64,000 nucleotides of DNA from Euborellia annulipes (GCA_023213315.1 JAKCPI010009497.1:1-64000); one strand, 5' to 3'. Shown: positions 1-12,851, counted from the stretch's first letter. Notes: generated by a model not told the origin, from the letters alone. Translations and numbers: made by a program.

Positions 1-639
1 GAAAATATTTTTAAAATAATAATTTGATAACAGCAATAAAATTTCAACGAGCTTTTAGGGGGTAATAATAAAAAAAAGCAATAAGATATGAAAAGAGCAA
101 ATATTTTTAGAAACCGCCTTTTATTATTATATTTGTGAAAATATTATTATTTTAATTAAACATGGTCCATTTATTATGAAAGATGCAAGTTCATTTCTTT
201 CTTTTCTTTGAATTTTAACAGATTAAACTTTCTGAGAATTTCAAAGCGCACAAGGGCAAAGAGTAAATTTAATAGAGACCGTACGGTGGCGCCATACTGG
301 CGGTGAATTGGATGAACTAATTAACCTTTATTTTAAATTTTATTTACACATATCATAGACTTGTATTTTTATAATAAATGGTCCAGATAAATAAATAATA
401 ATATAAATAAATAATAAAATAATGCTTTATTATAAAAAATCTTTCCTTACAGTACATACATAATATCGTACATATTTTTATTTTTTTTTTAATTAGAGGG
501 AATATAGCAAATATATAGATAAATAAATAATATTAATTTTACTCACTATTAAATGAGAAGAGATGAAATGAAGGGGTTGACTTGATACACACACAATCAC
601 AAACACACAATGTTAACACTACACTGTCTCAAAAACAAC

Positions 640-770
640 TAATAAAGGAGATGTCGACCAGACTGAAATCCCGCTTGTTGAGTGACGTAACAATTTTCTC
701 GGCTTCTGATTGGTCAGAGCCTTTCTTGTTGATAGCTTAGCCCGCCAAGCATCAAGGGATCCCGCCAATA
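640..770. promoter_or_regulatory. Promoter-like patch with CCAAT and CRE-like sites
   Basis: This GC-richer island in AT-rich DNA holds an inverted CCAAT box (GATTGGTCAG) and a CRE-like TGACGTAA. A second patch near 1180-1330 holds a full TGACGTCA. No coding exon can be tied to either, so a promoter role for a gene lying partly outside the window is only an inference. Confidence 0.25.
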
Positions 771-1919
771 TTATTCACTAATAATTATTTTTTATTATAA
801 TTATATTAAAATTATTCTCCGGAGGGCCTGGAAAGCCCCATATTTTCTCAATTTTTCTTGGGGAGGTGGGCCTCGAGCCTTCTCGATCCTTCTGGGGGGG
901 GGGGGGGGCGAATTGAATAAAAACAGACAGCCTTGCAAGCAAATAATTATAAGGCACCGCCGGCAAGTGCTGCCACCTGGTGTCCATTCTATAAACCCTT
1001 TTGTTAAAATGAAATTAATTTTTAATTTAATCAAACAAATTTCATAAAATTAGTATAAATATCACGAAGGGGACAACCTAAAGGGGAGGGGAGGGGGCCT
1101 AAAAGGCGTCCCCCTCCTCGAAAAAGCAAAAATTCAAATATTATGGTCTATAAGAGGTGATAAGAGGCTCTGGAATGGCATTTGAGTAGAAAGGGAGCGA
1201 AGGTAATGAGTGCGAGTGAGATGGATAGAGTCGCTTAAAGATGCTGAATCTCCGTTCTTGGTGCACATGAACCGGATTCCAAACAATACGCGTGACGTCA
1301 TCTTTTCTAAGAATCTATAAAAGACAGAAATAAAAAAAAGTAATAAAATTATTTGTTTTTTTTTTTATATTCATCAAATCAGAAGAAAAAACAAATTGAA
1401 TAATTTAAAAAAAAATGAATAGGAAAAAATTATTTTAATAAAGGAAATAAATATATTCTAACTTTTGATTGATTATTGAGGTGGGATTTATTTATTTTTC
1501 TTCCTGAGACGGGTGTTAAAGTTAATTGTATTTTCAAATTATATTTCGGCCTCTAAGATCATTTGACTTTTGGGAAATTAAATAAAATGGCTTCCAGCAG
1601 GTGAGAGACTCAACACTCAGCGGGTCACCTATCCACGGTCCAGCAGTTCTTAGCCTTGCTTAACCCGAATTTTCTCGATTTTTTTCTGCCTTTTCTCTGA
1701 AGCTATTAAATTTAAAAAAGTTATTTTTTTTTATACTCAACAATTAAAAAAAAAAAATATCAAACAATTAAAAAAATTATTTTAATACTTACCTTCGATA
1801 ACTAAAAATCTATTCAGTTTTTGAAAAAATGTCAAAGAATAAAAACTTTTTAAAATAGAGTAATTTATCACAATATGATAAAAAAATTGAAAATTTCGAA
1901 ATTTCTGAAAAAACTTATT

Positions 1920-2175
1920 AGGTTTCCAAGTGACGTATTTACTCCAAAAGTTGATAGAAATCTACAATTTTAGTGTAAGGAGCATATACCAAATTTCATC
2001 GATCTAGCTACTTTGGTTTTTAAGCAATCGTGTTCACACACACACACGGACACACAGACATAATGCCCAAAATGGTATTTTTGGACTCAGGGAGGTCTAA
2101 AACGTGGAGAAACATCAAAATCTCGAAGTCCAATTTTTTTACGATTACAATACGAGAAAGTAAAAAAAGGGGGCC
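1920..2175. repeat. Dispersed repeat with CA-rich core
   Basis: The segment contains a phrase about a possible cis position (ATCGATCTAGCTACTTTGG), then a short (CA)n run, GGACACACAGAC, and GGACTCAGGGAGGTCTAAAA. I recognise this pattern as a repeat unit common in arthropod genomes. A degraded relative with a similar order (TCAGGGGATCTCAAAACG) is at about 39480-39600, and CGGACAGACAGACGG-type runs occur near 33270-33300. It has no coding capacity. Confidence 0.5.
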
Positions 2176-3429
2176 GTGAGATCTTTATTTATTTCCCAAC
2201 GGGGCTGCGACTCAAAAAGTTTAACAAGCACTGAACTAAAGGTCTAAAGGGACGGATTTTATTATTTAATATCAATATATTTATGAGAAATAAGCATCTC
2301 TTTGATTGAAGACAAAATATTTTGAAATTTTATTTTTTCCCAAAGGATTGAATTCTTTAAAGATAAATATGCATTCTTTTATTCTTATAGTTAAATAAAG
2401 TTTCGAATAAAATTTTATAAAAGCATAAAAAGATGAAATCAATCAATTTGGCGATTATTTCAAATGCTGGGAGAGCATCAATTTGTTTTTTCTAATTCGA
2501 TCGGCGCCCAGAGTGCAGCCAGGGAGCCTCGCTTCACTCTCGTCTAGGCTTTTCTTCACGCGCACATTCGCTTTTCAAAAACTCGCTCTATCTCTCTTAT
2601 TTGTCGTTGGATTTGAGGAAAAATGCAAAACTGGTCTTTTCAATCAATTATAAAGCTATAGACATTTTTTTATTTAACTACGACCACATAAAATGGGGGT
2701 TTATTTATTGTCTTTTACATCTTCAAATTTCAACTCTCTTTCATTTTCTAATTTATTGTTTTTAATTAAATAAACACATTTAGGCCTTGATATTGATTGA
2801 ATAACTTAGTATATAAAATATTCAACCAAAAACAATCAAATTTTAGTCTCAAAACGTTCTGAAAATGATTAAAAATCGATTTTCCAAATTTATTTTGACA
2901 TATTAATTTTTACTTTCTCTTAATCAATTATTTTTTAGATGATCTTTAAATTGTATATTCACATTTTGCCCTCAAAATTGTTTGAAGCACACGAGTAAAG
3001 TACTTTACTTCTGTACTTCATAGCAAAGATAGGAGAAATGGTAACAAAATATAAATATTTTTCTCTGCTTATAAATTTGACATCTTCGGCGGACTTCACG
3101 CCTAGACAGGGGGGCTAGGCCCCCGGGACCCCCCCTCTACTGGCTCGATTGTGTTCTGTGCGCCAGTCACACCATATTTTTTAGAATTTTTTCCTAAAAT
3201 TTCAAATTGTAACGGAAAAAATTTGTCAAAATTACACTGAGAAGCAGGGCCGTAACGAGGGCGTGGCAAAACAGGCGCCCGCCACGGGCGCAACTGGGCT
3301 GGGGGCGCAAAACAAAGGGGACCGACCTAGTTGTGAGCTGCACGAGGTTTTTATTAATTTAGGAATTAAATTTTATTTTGAGTATAAAATTTTAAAAATT
3401 AATACGCCAGCCCTCCTCCCCCTCACATG

Positions 3430-3565
3430 AGGTATAAAAAACAGTTAAGAATAAAAAAAAAGTGCAGGAGGTGGATTTGAACTCGCGAAGTTTGGTTACG
3501 TGAGAGTGGAAAAAAATATAGATTGCTTGAGGACGAATTAACCACTTGAACCACGATTTAATTAA
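3430..3565 (-). repeat. tRNA-derived SINE remnant
   Basis: Read on the minus strand this shows a tRNA-like box A region (GGTTCAAGTGGTTAATTCG) and, after an anticodon-arm-like stretch, a box B (GAGTTCAAATCC), the order of an RNA polymerase III internal promoter. A similar box B with the same TCCACCT continuation occurs on the minus strand at 9553-9622. It does not fold as a clean tRNA, so a degraded SINE head is the better reading. Confidence 0.45.
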
Positions 3566-4467
3566 TTTTTTAAAGGAAAATAAGCCATATAAGAAACATG
3601 AAATAAAAGAAGTATTAAAAAAATTTTAATATTCCACATATGATATATCATTTTTCATTACTTTTTATGCAAATTAATAATTTATAATCTAAATGTCAAT
3701 AGCATGGATAGTTTTCAAATAATTCAATGGACAAACGTCAGATTGTTTATGCCTTGATGTAATTAAACTAAAAACTCTATCTAACATATGATACATGTCG
3801 ATAATTCTTGAATTTCTCCTGATTCCAGAGAACTAAAGCCCTTTTAATTATATGATCTAATTTGGGAGTTATTGGCGCCTCGCCCCCCACCCCCCCCTGG
3901 TTACGCCACTGCGTAGGCGGTAAATTGCTCGCCAGCGGGCTCAGCTTCCTAGCTAGTTGGAAAGCCCGCCGAAGGCGTCTATTTAAATAATATTCATATT
4001 AAATTATATTCTGAATTGAAGAAAAGGCGTGAGGAACTTAGTTCCTGCCGGGGGTCCAACAACCCCACACGTTTGCTTTTTTTTTCTTGGGGTGGGGAGC
4101 CTTCTGGGGGGGGGGGGGCGACGGACTTTCTGGAGGGTGCCCCCCCCTCGGGACCCCCTAGTTACGCCCATGCTCTTGCCTTCCATTTTTATTAATAAGA
4201 ACTTCTTCAATTATAAAAATACAAACATTTAAAAATAAGAGTATAGAAAAAAAGGAGGGAAAATATATAGGAGAAAATTTGATATTTAAATATCGCGGGC
4301 ATAAAATAAATTATTCTATTAACACTGTTAATAAAAATAGTAATTAAGAAAATATGGTTTAATTATTTACTCTATTATTTTTATTATTGTTTTATTTAAA
4401 TAATATTTTTTATTGAATTGTAATTTTTATGGTTAATTCAGTTGGCAGCCTTGATTAATTATCGAAA

Positions 4468-6500
4468 ATGGCGGCCACCAACAAGTCAACATTTCAACCT
4501 GTAAATTAATTAAAATTAAAATATTTATATTTTATAATTTAATTTAATTTTGAAATCAATGTTTTAGGATTCCGATGTTCATATTACATTTGAGGATCAA
4601 CAAAAAATTAACAAATTTGCAAGACACAATGCCAAACTCGAAGATTATAAAGAGGAATTAAAACTCAAACAGGTAAAAAGTAAAAATAAAATTTACCCTT
4701 GAAATGCTTGTATATTTATGAATTTGATCATTTTTAGAATGAATTAAAAAATATCGAAGATGCCTGTGAGGAATTGGAATTAGCCGATGATAGCGAATCT
4801 ATTCCATATTATATGGGCGAAATTTTTGTTCATCAAGATTTGGAAACGGCTCAGGTATAAATCCATTTAGAATACATAAAATTTCATGCCTAAATCCTAT
4901 TTCTTCTCAAAGAATCAATGTATGATCTTTTGTTTTGGGATAGCTGAAATTTTACTTTCACACATATATATATATATAGTGTATTTCAATATTAATTCGA
5001 TTCCTCAAGTCTGAATCTTTTAGTTCCGGCTCTACTATTAAATTCACTTCTTAATGAGTAAAGAGATAAAAAGCCTTCAAAGAAATTCATATATTAACAT
5101 TTTACTTTATCATTCTGTTATAAAATTTCAAAAAAGATCCTAACTCATATCCATATACAGTAGAGTCCCGGTAATCCGAACCTCGCTAATCCGAACTCTC
5201 TGCGTACGATTTTTTTTTTTTTAAGAGGAATATAAATGAAAATTAGACATTAAAGGAACTTTATTTTATTTATATATTATGAAATATTTATTTAGAGTTT
5301 AATATCACCGACAAGTTTCACGGTTTACAACGTTATAAATACGACTTTATTATCAAAATTAACTAATTCAAGCTTACAATTCCGGTTAATCCGAACTTCT
5401 CGATAACCCGAACGACCCTCGGTCCCAATTAGTTCGGATTAACGGGACTCTACTGTATTAGTTTATTTATTTTATTATTCTCTGCTTATATAGATTGCTT
5501 TTCATTAAAGTGACACATTGTTTTATTAATAAAATGTATAACATTTTTATTTAACTATCTTTAGTTAAAAAAATTAAAAAAGAATGATCTCTGTATATGG
5601 AATACCGAAACTCTATTTTTTTTATATATTTAAATGTAATATCTGAAGTGGTAGTTGCTGTTGTATTCAAACAATGACTACCCGGTCTGTCATCCATTGT
5701 TTATATATCTGCCAGCCCAGTGAAAAAGTGGTTAGGTCGATTTTGTCCAAAAGAGAAGAAGGGTTGTATATCAGTGAGCAAGTCAGGGGCACTACGTTTT
5801 TGGAAGTTAATCTAAATCTTCAATTTTGTAAACTTTAAGTCGTGCCATGAAAAGTAAACAAAATGGACCTAACTATTTATTCGCCGGGCTGATCGATATA
5901 TAATACAGGCACTTGATCAACAAGCCAGTCAAAAATAAATAAAAATTGTTGTGTCCTTAACAAACTAATAGAAATTGCATTACTCTTTTATTTCTTGCAA
6001 TTATTCGTTTGTTTGTCAAAATGTTACACATTTGTCACTTGAACGAATAGCACTAAAAATAAGCTGAAAAGCGTTTGATAATTTTATATATATACAGTGA
6101 GGGACAATATTAAGTCCCACCCATGCGTTTTCTACTTGAGATTATTTCATTGTTTTAAAAAAATATATATTTTCTAATGGAAACTTTCATGGTTCAAACC
6201 TAGAAAATTTCCATTAAAGATTTTCATTTTCTTTTATAAAAACAATGAAATAATCACAAGTAGAAAACACATGGGTGGGACTTAATATTGTCCCTCACTG
6301 TACAAGCATGATTTGTATATTATTAATATTTTTTTGTTTTTTTTTAGAAAACACTCGAAGAGGCGAAAAATAATTGTCACAATGAAATCTCAAAGCTCCA
6401 AGAGAATTGCACAGAATTAAGGAATGTAATGAGCGATTTGAAGAGCCAATTGTATGCAAAATTTGGAACACATATTAATTTAGAAGCCGAAGAAGAATAA
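4468..6500 (+). CDS. PFDN4: Prefoldin subunit 4
   Basis: Four exons (4468-4500, 4568-4672, 4738-4854, 6348-6500) join in frame to 135 residues; human PFDN4 has 134. Prefoldin is a cytosolic jellyfish-shaped hexamer that hands unfolded actin and tubulin to the chaperonin CCT; subunit 4 is one of its beta-type subunits. The product has the beta-prefoldin layout: a helix around FEDQQKINKFARHN, a central beta hairpin (SIPYYMGEIFV), a second heptad-rich helix, and the family-typical end YAKFGTHINLEAEEE. All introns are phase 0 with GT-AG ends. The last intron, 1.5 kb, carries a pogo MITE and a Tc1/mariner MITE. The start ATG sits in AAAATGG. Polyadenylation signals (AATAAA) follow within about 100 bp of the stop. 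Confidence 0.95.
5158..5455. mobile_element. pogo/Tigger-like MITE
   Basis: This 298-bp non-autonomous element in the last PFDN4 intron has terminal inverted repeats beginning CAGTAGAGTCCCG and ending CGGGACTCTACTG, with subterminal TAATCCGAAC repeats, flanked by TA on both sides. The termini match the pogo/Tigger type of the Tc1-mariner superfamily as I know it. It has no open reading frame. Confidence 0.85.
6095..6300. mobile_element. Tc1/mariner-type MITE (copy 1)
   Basis: This nearly palindromic 206-bp element has arms of roughly 90 bp starting CAGTGAGGGACAATATTAAG and is flanked by TA. A second copy lies at 42151-42342 in an XRCC1 intron, and a fragment of one arm is near 10995-11065. 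TA target duplication and a CAGT start indicate Tc1/mariner mobilisation. Confidence 0.85.
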
Positions 6501-7909
6501 AAGCAAATAAAATCGCCCGCGTTGTTCTGAAAATTTTTATGTTAACGATTTTAATTTTTTAATTAATTTAATTATGCTTTCATTAATTAATTCAATAAAA
6601 GCATATTAACGAATTCAAATATTATTTAATATCTTAACGTTTTTTAAGATTATAATTAAAAACTTAATAATTTTCTATTAATTCAATGTTTTTTTTTTTT
6701 TTATTATAGATGTTAATGTAAAAAACTCTATATGTATATTGTTGATAGATAAAGAGAGAACTGACTGAAAGACTGACTGTAAGTCATCGCACAGCCTAAA
6801 CTGTAAGGCCTAGAAAGCGGTAATTGCCATGCAGATTACATTTGAGCCCCAGGCGTCATTAAAGAAGGGATTCTTCTAAATTCCAATTTTTAGGGCCCTA
6901 AATATTGGGGTCCAGGCCTTCTTATTTAAGCCATTTGGTATCCAAATGCCTTAAATAGAACATTTTAAATGGTTATTCAACGGTATAATTAAACGACTTT
7001 ATTTGGAGCTAGAAATTTAATTAAAAAATACTGTTGAATTAGTAATTCATTTCATTTGAGATGGTTTTAAAAATCTTGTTTCGGTCGGACCCTAATTTTT
7101 ATGACACAAATGAATTTAAGAAAAAATTCTCACACTATTCCGAAAAAAGTGAAATATATGTTCTTGGTTACTAGTTGTTAGAATAAATATTGTAATTCAC
7201 TCAGAGCATCACATCTTGAGATTATGTGGACCAAAATTTACCCGAGCTTGCTTTTCCCCACCTATATATTCGCATTTTCTCCATTTCTTTTTATCAAGCC
7301 AACTACTGCTATATTGGAAAAGAAAAAGATTCAACTCTAAGGATAGAAAAAAAATGTAAGTAATTTAATATTCATATTCAAATTAGTAATATGAAAGTAA
7401 TGAATGAAAATTGATATAGAATTGAACTATAAAAACATAGAAGAAATAAGTAGCAGAACAACAAATTTCCCGTCCCTTCGCAAAATTTAATTTCCCATCC
7501 AGAAAAAAAAAACGATATTTAGTTATAGTGGAAAATTTATCGGGTGGGTCGATAAAAATTAATATTTGTGAATAGAAGTTAAGGGAATTAAAAGAAAATT
7601 TCAAATTTGGCACCTATGAGAGAGAATCTGACATTTCACAAATTGTTTTCAAATATATATTAAATATTGATTTAATTTAATTTTTTGAATAGAATAAATT
7701 ATATTTAATTATTTTTATATAAATTATAATAATTTTTTTCAATAGAAGTAATAAAATCGAGAAACTGATCAATTTTGAATTTTTTTTTTTTTAGATTGTA
7801 GTGCTGCTCTCTAGCGGATATTTTCTTAAACAACTTGTCAACAAATCGTCATTTTCATTCCTTCTTCCACGTGTTTAATATTTTTAAGAACTTAATTTAG
7901 ATTATCGAA
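6501..7909. other. Intergenic DNA between PFDN4 and CCDC86
   Basis: This holds the PFDN4 3' untranslated region with AATAAA signals, then AT-rich DNA with no exon chain I can support. The short minus-strand reading frame near 7383-7613 is low-complexity and shows no recognisable domain. Confidence 0.5.
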
Positions 7910-9855
7910 ATGTCTGTTTTAAAATTAGAAGATATTCTCAATAAAAAAGAAGATGAAAATCAGGATGTAAATGCCAGTAGTTCAGATGGGGAAATAGAAT
8001 CTAATAAAAATGTAAAAGGCCGGCCAAAATCAGGCAGGATTTGGAAAGAACCAAAGAAAAGGTAATCATTTACTCGCCATAAAAGGCTTTTTTAATAAAT
8101 AAATAAAATCACTTTTTTGTTCTCTAAAATATACTCAAAGATGCTTTATATTTGATGCTATAAATGATGATATAAAGGTGCTATATATTTGTTGCATGTT
8201 ATTATAAAAGAAAATCCTTATTTGATTCACATACTTAATTCTTTTCATTTGTTAATAATTTTTTAGGGCCTCTTCAATCGTTAAAACAAGAGGGATTCGT
8301 CTCACAAAAAATTTAGACAAAAGAAGAGCCATAAAATTGGAAATAGAGAAGAATAAACGGCTTTCGCGAGAAATTAAAGAGGAGAGACAACAGAAAAGAC
8401 TGGAAAAGAAACAAAGAACAGAGGAGAATTTGAAACGACGTGAGGAAAATAGAAAAAAAGCTGAAATTGTTCAAATTGTAGGTTTTTTTTTATCATTAAT
8501 TCGCCCATTTTTAAAATATGTTCTCATATATTGAAATTAAAATTAATCAACTACTTAAATGTGATTATATTGCTAATCGTCGTCTCCTGGCGCCCGAAAA
8601 TCGAGACCCGCATCTCGGCATTACAGCAAAAACTGACATGCCTAACATCTACACTACTTAACTCCTTAAATAAAACAATTTTTCGAAATTGTTGTAGATA
8701 TAGTAAAAAATTATTCATTTGTAAGAAAATAATTTTTTTACATACACTAAAAATTCAAAAGACAGTCAAATTGTAGAGTTGTAGTCCCATTCTTGACTAT
8801 TAATAAAGGATAATTCTTTATGTAGTTTACAACTTGAATAATTTCTAATTATTTATTGAAATGACTTACAGACTTGGTTTATATTATATTGCAAAACACT
8901 TTTTTCTGACATCCATTACGACTCAAATGTGCGCATCATTTGTCCCCCTGGATACGTCTCAACACAAGTCGATTTCCTGCCAAGTATCGACCAGCATTTC
9001 CGAGGTAGCAGAAGCGATGGCTGTTGCGATGCGATGTCTCGGTTCATCAACATTTTCAGGGGTGTACGCCTTATCTTTCACAAAGCCCCACAGATAGAAC
9101 CGCCGGGGAATTCCTTGATTAACGTTTCCCAGAAACGTGGATAGACCCTGCTGGACCAATTGCCTGGCTGCCCCGGTCTCCAGTATTTTTACCACTGGTA
9201 TCTATATCAATACCCACGAATGGACAACTCAACAATTTGACTCAATGCGCTGTCATTTCAGTTTATACTGTTTGTAAAAAAAATTTTCTTGTACTATTAC
9301 TACTCCGAATAGTGGGAGTTTCATTTCGTAGAGGTTCATTTCCTGGTTGCCCGCTCCTTAATAGTAATAAATTAAACGATTATCAAACTCCCTTAGGGAA
9401 CATTGCGATATATACTAGGATTTAGGTTATTAATTCATTAGTATCAGAAGTGACACGTTGTGATTACTCTGAGGAGCTTAATAATAGTGAGGTGACTTTC
9501 CGTTTCTTTCCTCAGGAGGAGGCATCTCAAATAGAGTTTGATAATATTTTTGCCTTGAGGTGGATTTGAACTCGAGTTGTCTTCAACTCAGAATTTAAGC
9601 TTAACTGCTAATCGCCTGTTTAGGTTACATATATCTGGTCGTAATAACTCGAAAATTGAAACTCTTTTTCAATAAAGGGATGATTTTAATTTCAATAAAA
9701 AAGATAAAATAAACAACTTTTGAACCTTTCCAATTTACTCATAAATTATATATATATTTTTTTAGATTACAAACACTGCAAAACTCAAGAAGATGAAGAG
9801 GAAACATTTGAGATCAATTGAGAAAAGGGATACAAATGACATGAAATCTAAATAA
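7910..9855 (+). CDS. CCDC86: CCDC86/Cgr1-like nucleolar protein
   Basis: Three exons (7910-8061, 8267-8477, 9766-9855) join in frame to 150 residues. The family (vertebrate CCDC86/cyclon, yeast Cgr1) acts in the nucleolus in large ribosomal subunit processing. The product has an acidic, serine-rich N-terminus, then GRPKSGRIWKEPKKR, a long Arg/Lys/Glu coiled coil (about residues 65-125), and the diagnostic C-terminal motif NTAKLKKMKRKHLRSIEKRD. It lacks the long variable N-terminal half of vertebrate CCDC86, so it is closer in size to Cgr1. The 1.3-kb second intron holds a broken transposase fragment and a tRNA-like remnant. The stop codon is only 78 bp from the stop codon of the convergent CPSF4 gene. 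Confidence 0.92.
8880..9200 (-). pseudogene. Mariner/IS630-type transposase C-terminal relic
   Basis: On the minus strand a decayed frame reads RRFYLWGFVKDKAY, then a leucine/arginine helix and DTWQEIDLCRDVSRGTNDAH. This is the C-terminal end of an IS630/Tc1-mariner superfamily transposase (the LWG.VKD.VY block follows the last catalytic acidic region). No catalytic DDE/D core is left, and it lies antisense inside the second CCDC86 intron. Confidence 0.6.
9553..9622 (-). repeat. tRNA-like box B remnant
   Basis: The minus strand shows TAGCAGTTAAGC followed by GAGTTCAAATCCACCT, matching box A and box B spacing of a tRNA-derived SINE. It is a short and degraded copy within the CCDC86 intron, similar in its box B to the copy at 3430-3565. 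Confidence 0.35.
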
Positions 9856-9933
9856 TATAATAAATGTATATTTGTTTATATATAATAATAATTTATAATA
9901 AAAAGAACAAAATCAGATTAATTGCATTCGTTA

Positions 9934-12461
9934 TTATCTCCTATAACCTCCCGGAGGCGGTGGGTTTTGACTTTGGCTTAAAAATGCCAAATGGCCCTTG
10001 GGGCATTTGTTCGCGTAATGTCCTTTGCATCCACACTTGAAACAAGTCACCTCCTCAAGAGGCTTCTGGGGTCCTTTCATCATAATTGGGGCAGGAGGCG
10101 GCGGCCCTTCCGTCTCGCCGCAGTACATGAGATTTTTTGACTGAAAAATTAACACAAATAAGTGGACATGTTCAAAATAGAGGAATAAATAAATAATTAC
10201 TCTGAAATCTTCTTGCTTCGTTTGGACATCTTTCATCTCTGGTGGCATTTTATTGCAATACATTGCTTTGTGTCCGCTTTCTCCGCAGAAATGACAAGTG
10301 ATTATCACCTTTTTCCCATCTTTTTGTTGGATATCGGTTGCAGGCAATTCAAATCTTGGACTAAAATTTTAAATTTTTTTATGAGTATACGTATATATAT
10401 CTACATGTGTATATGGCGATTTAAATTAGATTATATCAAATACTTTATGTTATTTAAATTGGTAGAAAAAAATGAGCAACACAGCTAGTTTTTTTATTAA
10501 CACCAGGGCCGACGTTTCGGTCACATCTGGGACGATCTTCAGGGCCAGGTTAACGTCTGAAATAAATGTATATGCCCAAATTTTTTCATTTTCTTATACT
10601 ATGGACAGAGAGTGGATTAATAATAAAATGAAATAAAACAAGCTGCGTTGTTCATTTTTTTTCTACCAATTTATACGAACATTCAGCTATATACCTCTTT
10701 CAAATAAACTTTATTTTATATTTATTTACACTGTTCAGTTATCATTTCGAATTCTGGAGTAGGAATATTAAACCTCTCTAATGTGATTATTTATGTTTAA
10801 AAAAAAATATGAAAAATTTTTAATATAAATCAAACCCAGAAGAGAATTTCAATAAAGATTTCCATCTTCCTTTATTTTTAAACCTTGACTACAGAGGCCA
10901 TTTGGGGGGTTTTATTTATTAATATGTTTTTAAAATACATAATATCGATGGATAGGGGACGTTCCACACGCTGATTGCTCGGGGTCACCAATCCCGAGCT
11001 TATCTTCCTTTATAAAAACAATGAAATAATCACATGAGAAAACGCAATATTGGCCCTCACTGTAGGGGTGTTTGATTTTTTTATCATTGAAGTGATTAAT
11101 CATCGTGTGTTGATCCACAATGTAAACAGTCTAAAAACGCGAAGACTTCAGAAATTAAAAAACCGAACACCCGTACGTACGTCTCAGGATTAAATAAACT
11201 AAAGGAAAAGAATTTTATTTATTCTTTTGTTTGTTAAAAGTTTTATCGGCTTTAATAAAGAATAGCAATGCAGAAAACTTGTTTTTACCTAAATAAAGCT
11301 TGACAAAATTAGCTGATCTAATAAAGAATACAAATAAAAGTTATATGTAAGTATAAGTCCAGAGGCAGACTCCTGAATAAAATTTTAATTGATACTAATA
11401 ATGAGAAAATCTGAAAAAAAAATTAAGTATTGTGCAGGCAATTTTATAATATACAAACAAATTCAGGGCCTCCCCGTTGAAGTTTCGGCTCCAAAAAAAA
11501 GCCATCTTCAGCTGGAAATAACCCATAATTTTAACAGCAATAGTAGGCTATTTAGCATCTGAGATCTGATCTCCACAATCTTAAAGAAATGATTCATACT
11601 AATATAAATTTGGTATTATTATTATTCAGTGAACATCAAACCAATTCCCGCAAGCAACCCGATGTCACCCATAAGTTGATATTTTAAGGGGACTGGCAAA
11701 GCTTATTTTAGAATACATACTGCATAAATTTGCATTCGGGTCCATCCAAGCAAAATCCAGCTACATAGTTCATACATAGAACTCTCCTGACGTGTCGATG
11801 TCGACAGTTAGGCCCATGTCGGCAGAAACCCCGGTCATACCAGGGGCAGTCTTTTATTTTACTTTCCGGGTCAATGTGTAAGAAGGGGCATTCTTTATTG
11901 TGACAAGCATCTAAGGGAAAAATATGAACGCTTTAAAAGCAAATCACAATATTTATAAAAGAATACTTACTAAATCTTGAATAAAAATAACATTCTGGCA
12001 TTTTAGTCATGTCATATTCATGTAAAAATTCACATTGATCGCCTTTCTTGCATAGGCCTCTTAGCCAATGTTTACAAACTATAGTTCTATCTCCTCTGAC
12101 ATGTCGAAATGGACATGCCGAACTTTTAGTGCATGTTCCTTTTGGGTAAAATTCACAGACGGCAGCAATAGATTCTGAAAAAAAAAAAAAAAAAATATTA
12201 ATAAATTAGTGAATGACATTGCAGTGTTAACGGAGACAATATTATAAAAATTATTTTATTTAAAAAAAAAAACAAGACCAGCATCTAATCACAAGAATAG
12301 GAGATATTTTATTTTAGGTTATATATATACTGTATATATATATATGTACTATACTTACTGTCCATTCCAGCAAAAGGCAATGGTAAAGCTCCATATTGCT
12401 CTTCCAATTCAATTTCAATTTCAAATTTAACATTATTTACACTGGCAACTATAAATTCCAT
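9934..12461 (-). CDS. CPSF4: Cleavage and polyadenylation specificity factor 30 kDa subunit
   Basis: Five exons (12359-12461, 11971-12174, 11721-11910, 10201-10360, 9934-10140) give 287 residues. CPSF30 sits in the nuclear mRNA 3'-processing complex and contacts the AAUAAA signal. Five CCCH zinc fingers are intact at about residues 41-59, 68-86, 96-114, 124-142 and 148-166, including KHWLRGLCKKGDQCEFLHEY. Two CCHC zinc knuckles follow, at 188-201 (CHFCGESGHKAMYC) and 252-265 (CFKCGCKGHYANKC). Two knuckles match insect Clipper; human CPSF4 has one. The protein ends with GHLAFLSQSQNPPPPGGY. The start gives the family N-terminus MEFIVASVNNVKFEIE. Introns of 60 bp alternate with one of 1.36 kb that is full of fold-back repeat DNA. 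Confidence 0.96.
10457..10674. repeat. Fold-back repeat with hammerhead-like module
   Basis: Arms beginning AAATTGGTAGAAAAAAATGA and the inverted copy ending TTCTACCAATTT enclose, on the minus strand, CTGAAGATCGTCCCAGATGT followed by GACCGAAACGTCGG. It lies in the third-to-fourth exon intron of CPSF4. See the findings for the shared module. Confidence 0.6.
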
Positions 12462-12814
12462 TATGAAAAATAAAATTAAAATATCAAATTTGAGTTTTTC
12501 TTTTTAGTGACAGATTTTATTAAACATTTAGTAGTATTTAGAGAAAAATGTTTTATTTTTAAATATATATATATTTTCACTAATATCAAAAATATATTTT
12601 TTATTTAATAAAATATATCATAACAAATTATATTTACAATTAAATATATTTTATAGTCACACTTTTGGGCTTTTATAACCCTTTTAATTCCCTGCCTGTT
12701 TATAACATTTACCAATGTAGCCAACTTATGAAAAAAATGAAAATAGCCACACATAAATTTAAAACTTATATAAAACCCGTGATTTAGGATATATCGAATG
12801 AAAGACGAAATCAC

Positions 12815-12851
<37 letters not shown>

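Larger units (their letters stand above)
1..4467. other. Left flank without a recognisable gene
   Basis: I find no exon chain that reads as a known protein here. The stretch is AT-rich. It contains short GC-richer patches at about 640-770, 1180-1330 and 2490-2600 that resemble promoters, a dispersed repeat near 1920-2175, a tRNA-like SINE remnant near 3430-3565, and several patches of long G or C runs (890-910, 3105-3140, 3880-3900, 4080-4150) that look like ends of degraded DNA transposons. The G/C-run patches at 4020-4170 end in a sequence related to the hAT MITE termini listed elsewhere in this annotation. Confidence 0.5.

Noticed and set aside
1587..1600. Possible mini first exon MASSR with a GTGAGAG donor
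   Set aside because: No downstream exon in the right phase and with recognisable protein sequence follows before PFDN4, which has its own start.
8861..9195. Overlapping plus-strand open frames in the CCDC86 intron
   Set aside because: They are shadows of the minus-strand transposase relic; their protein sequences have no recognisable domain.
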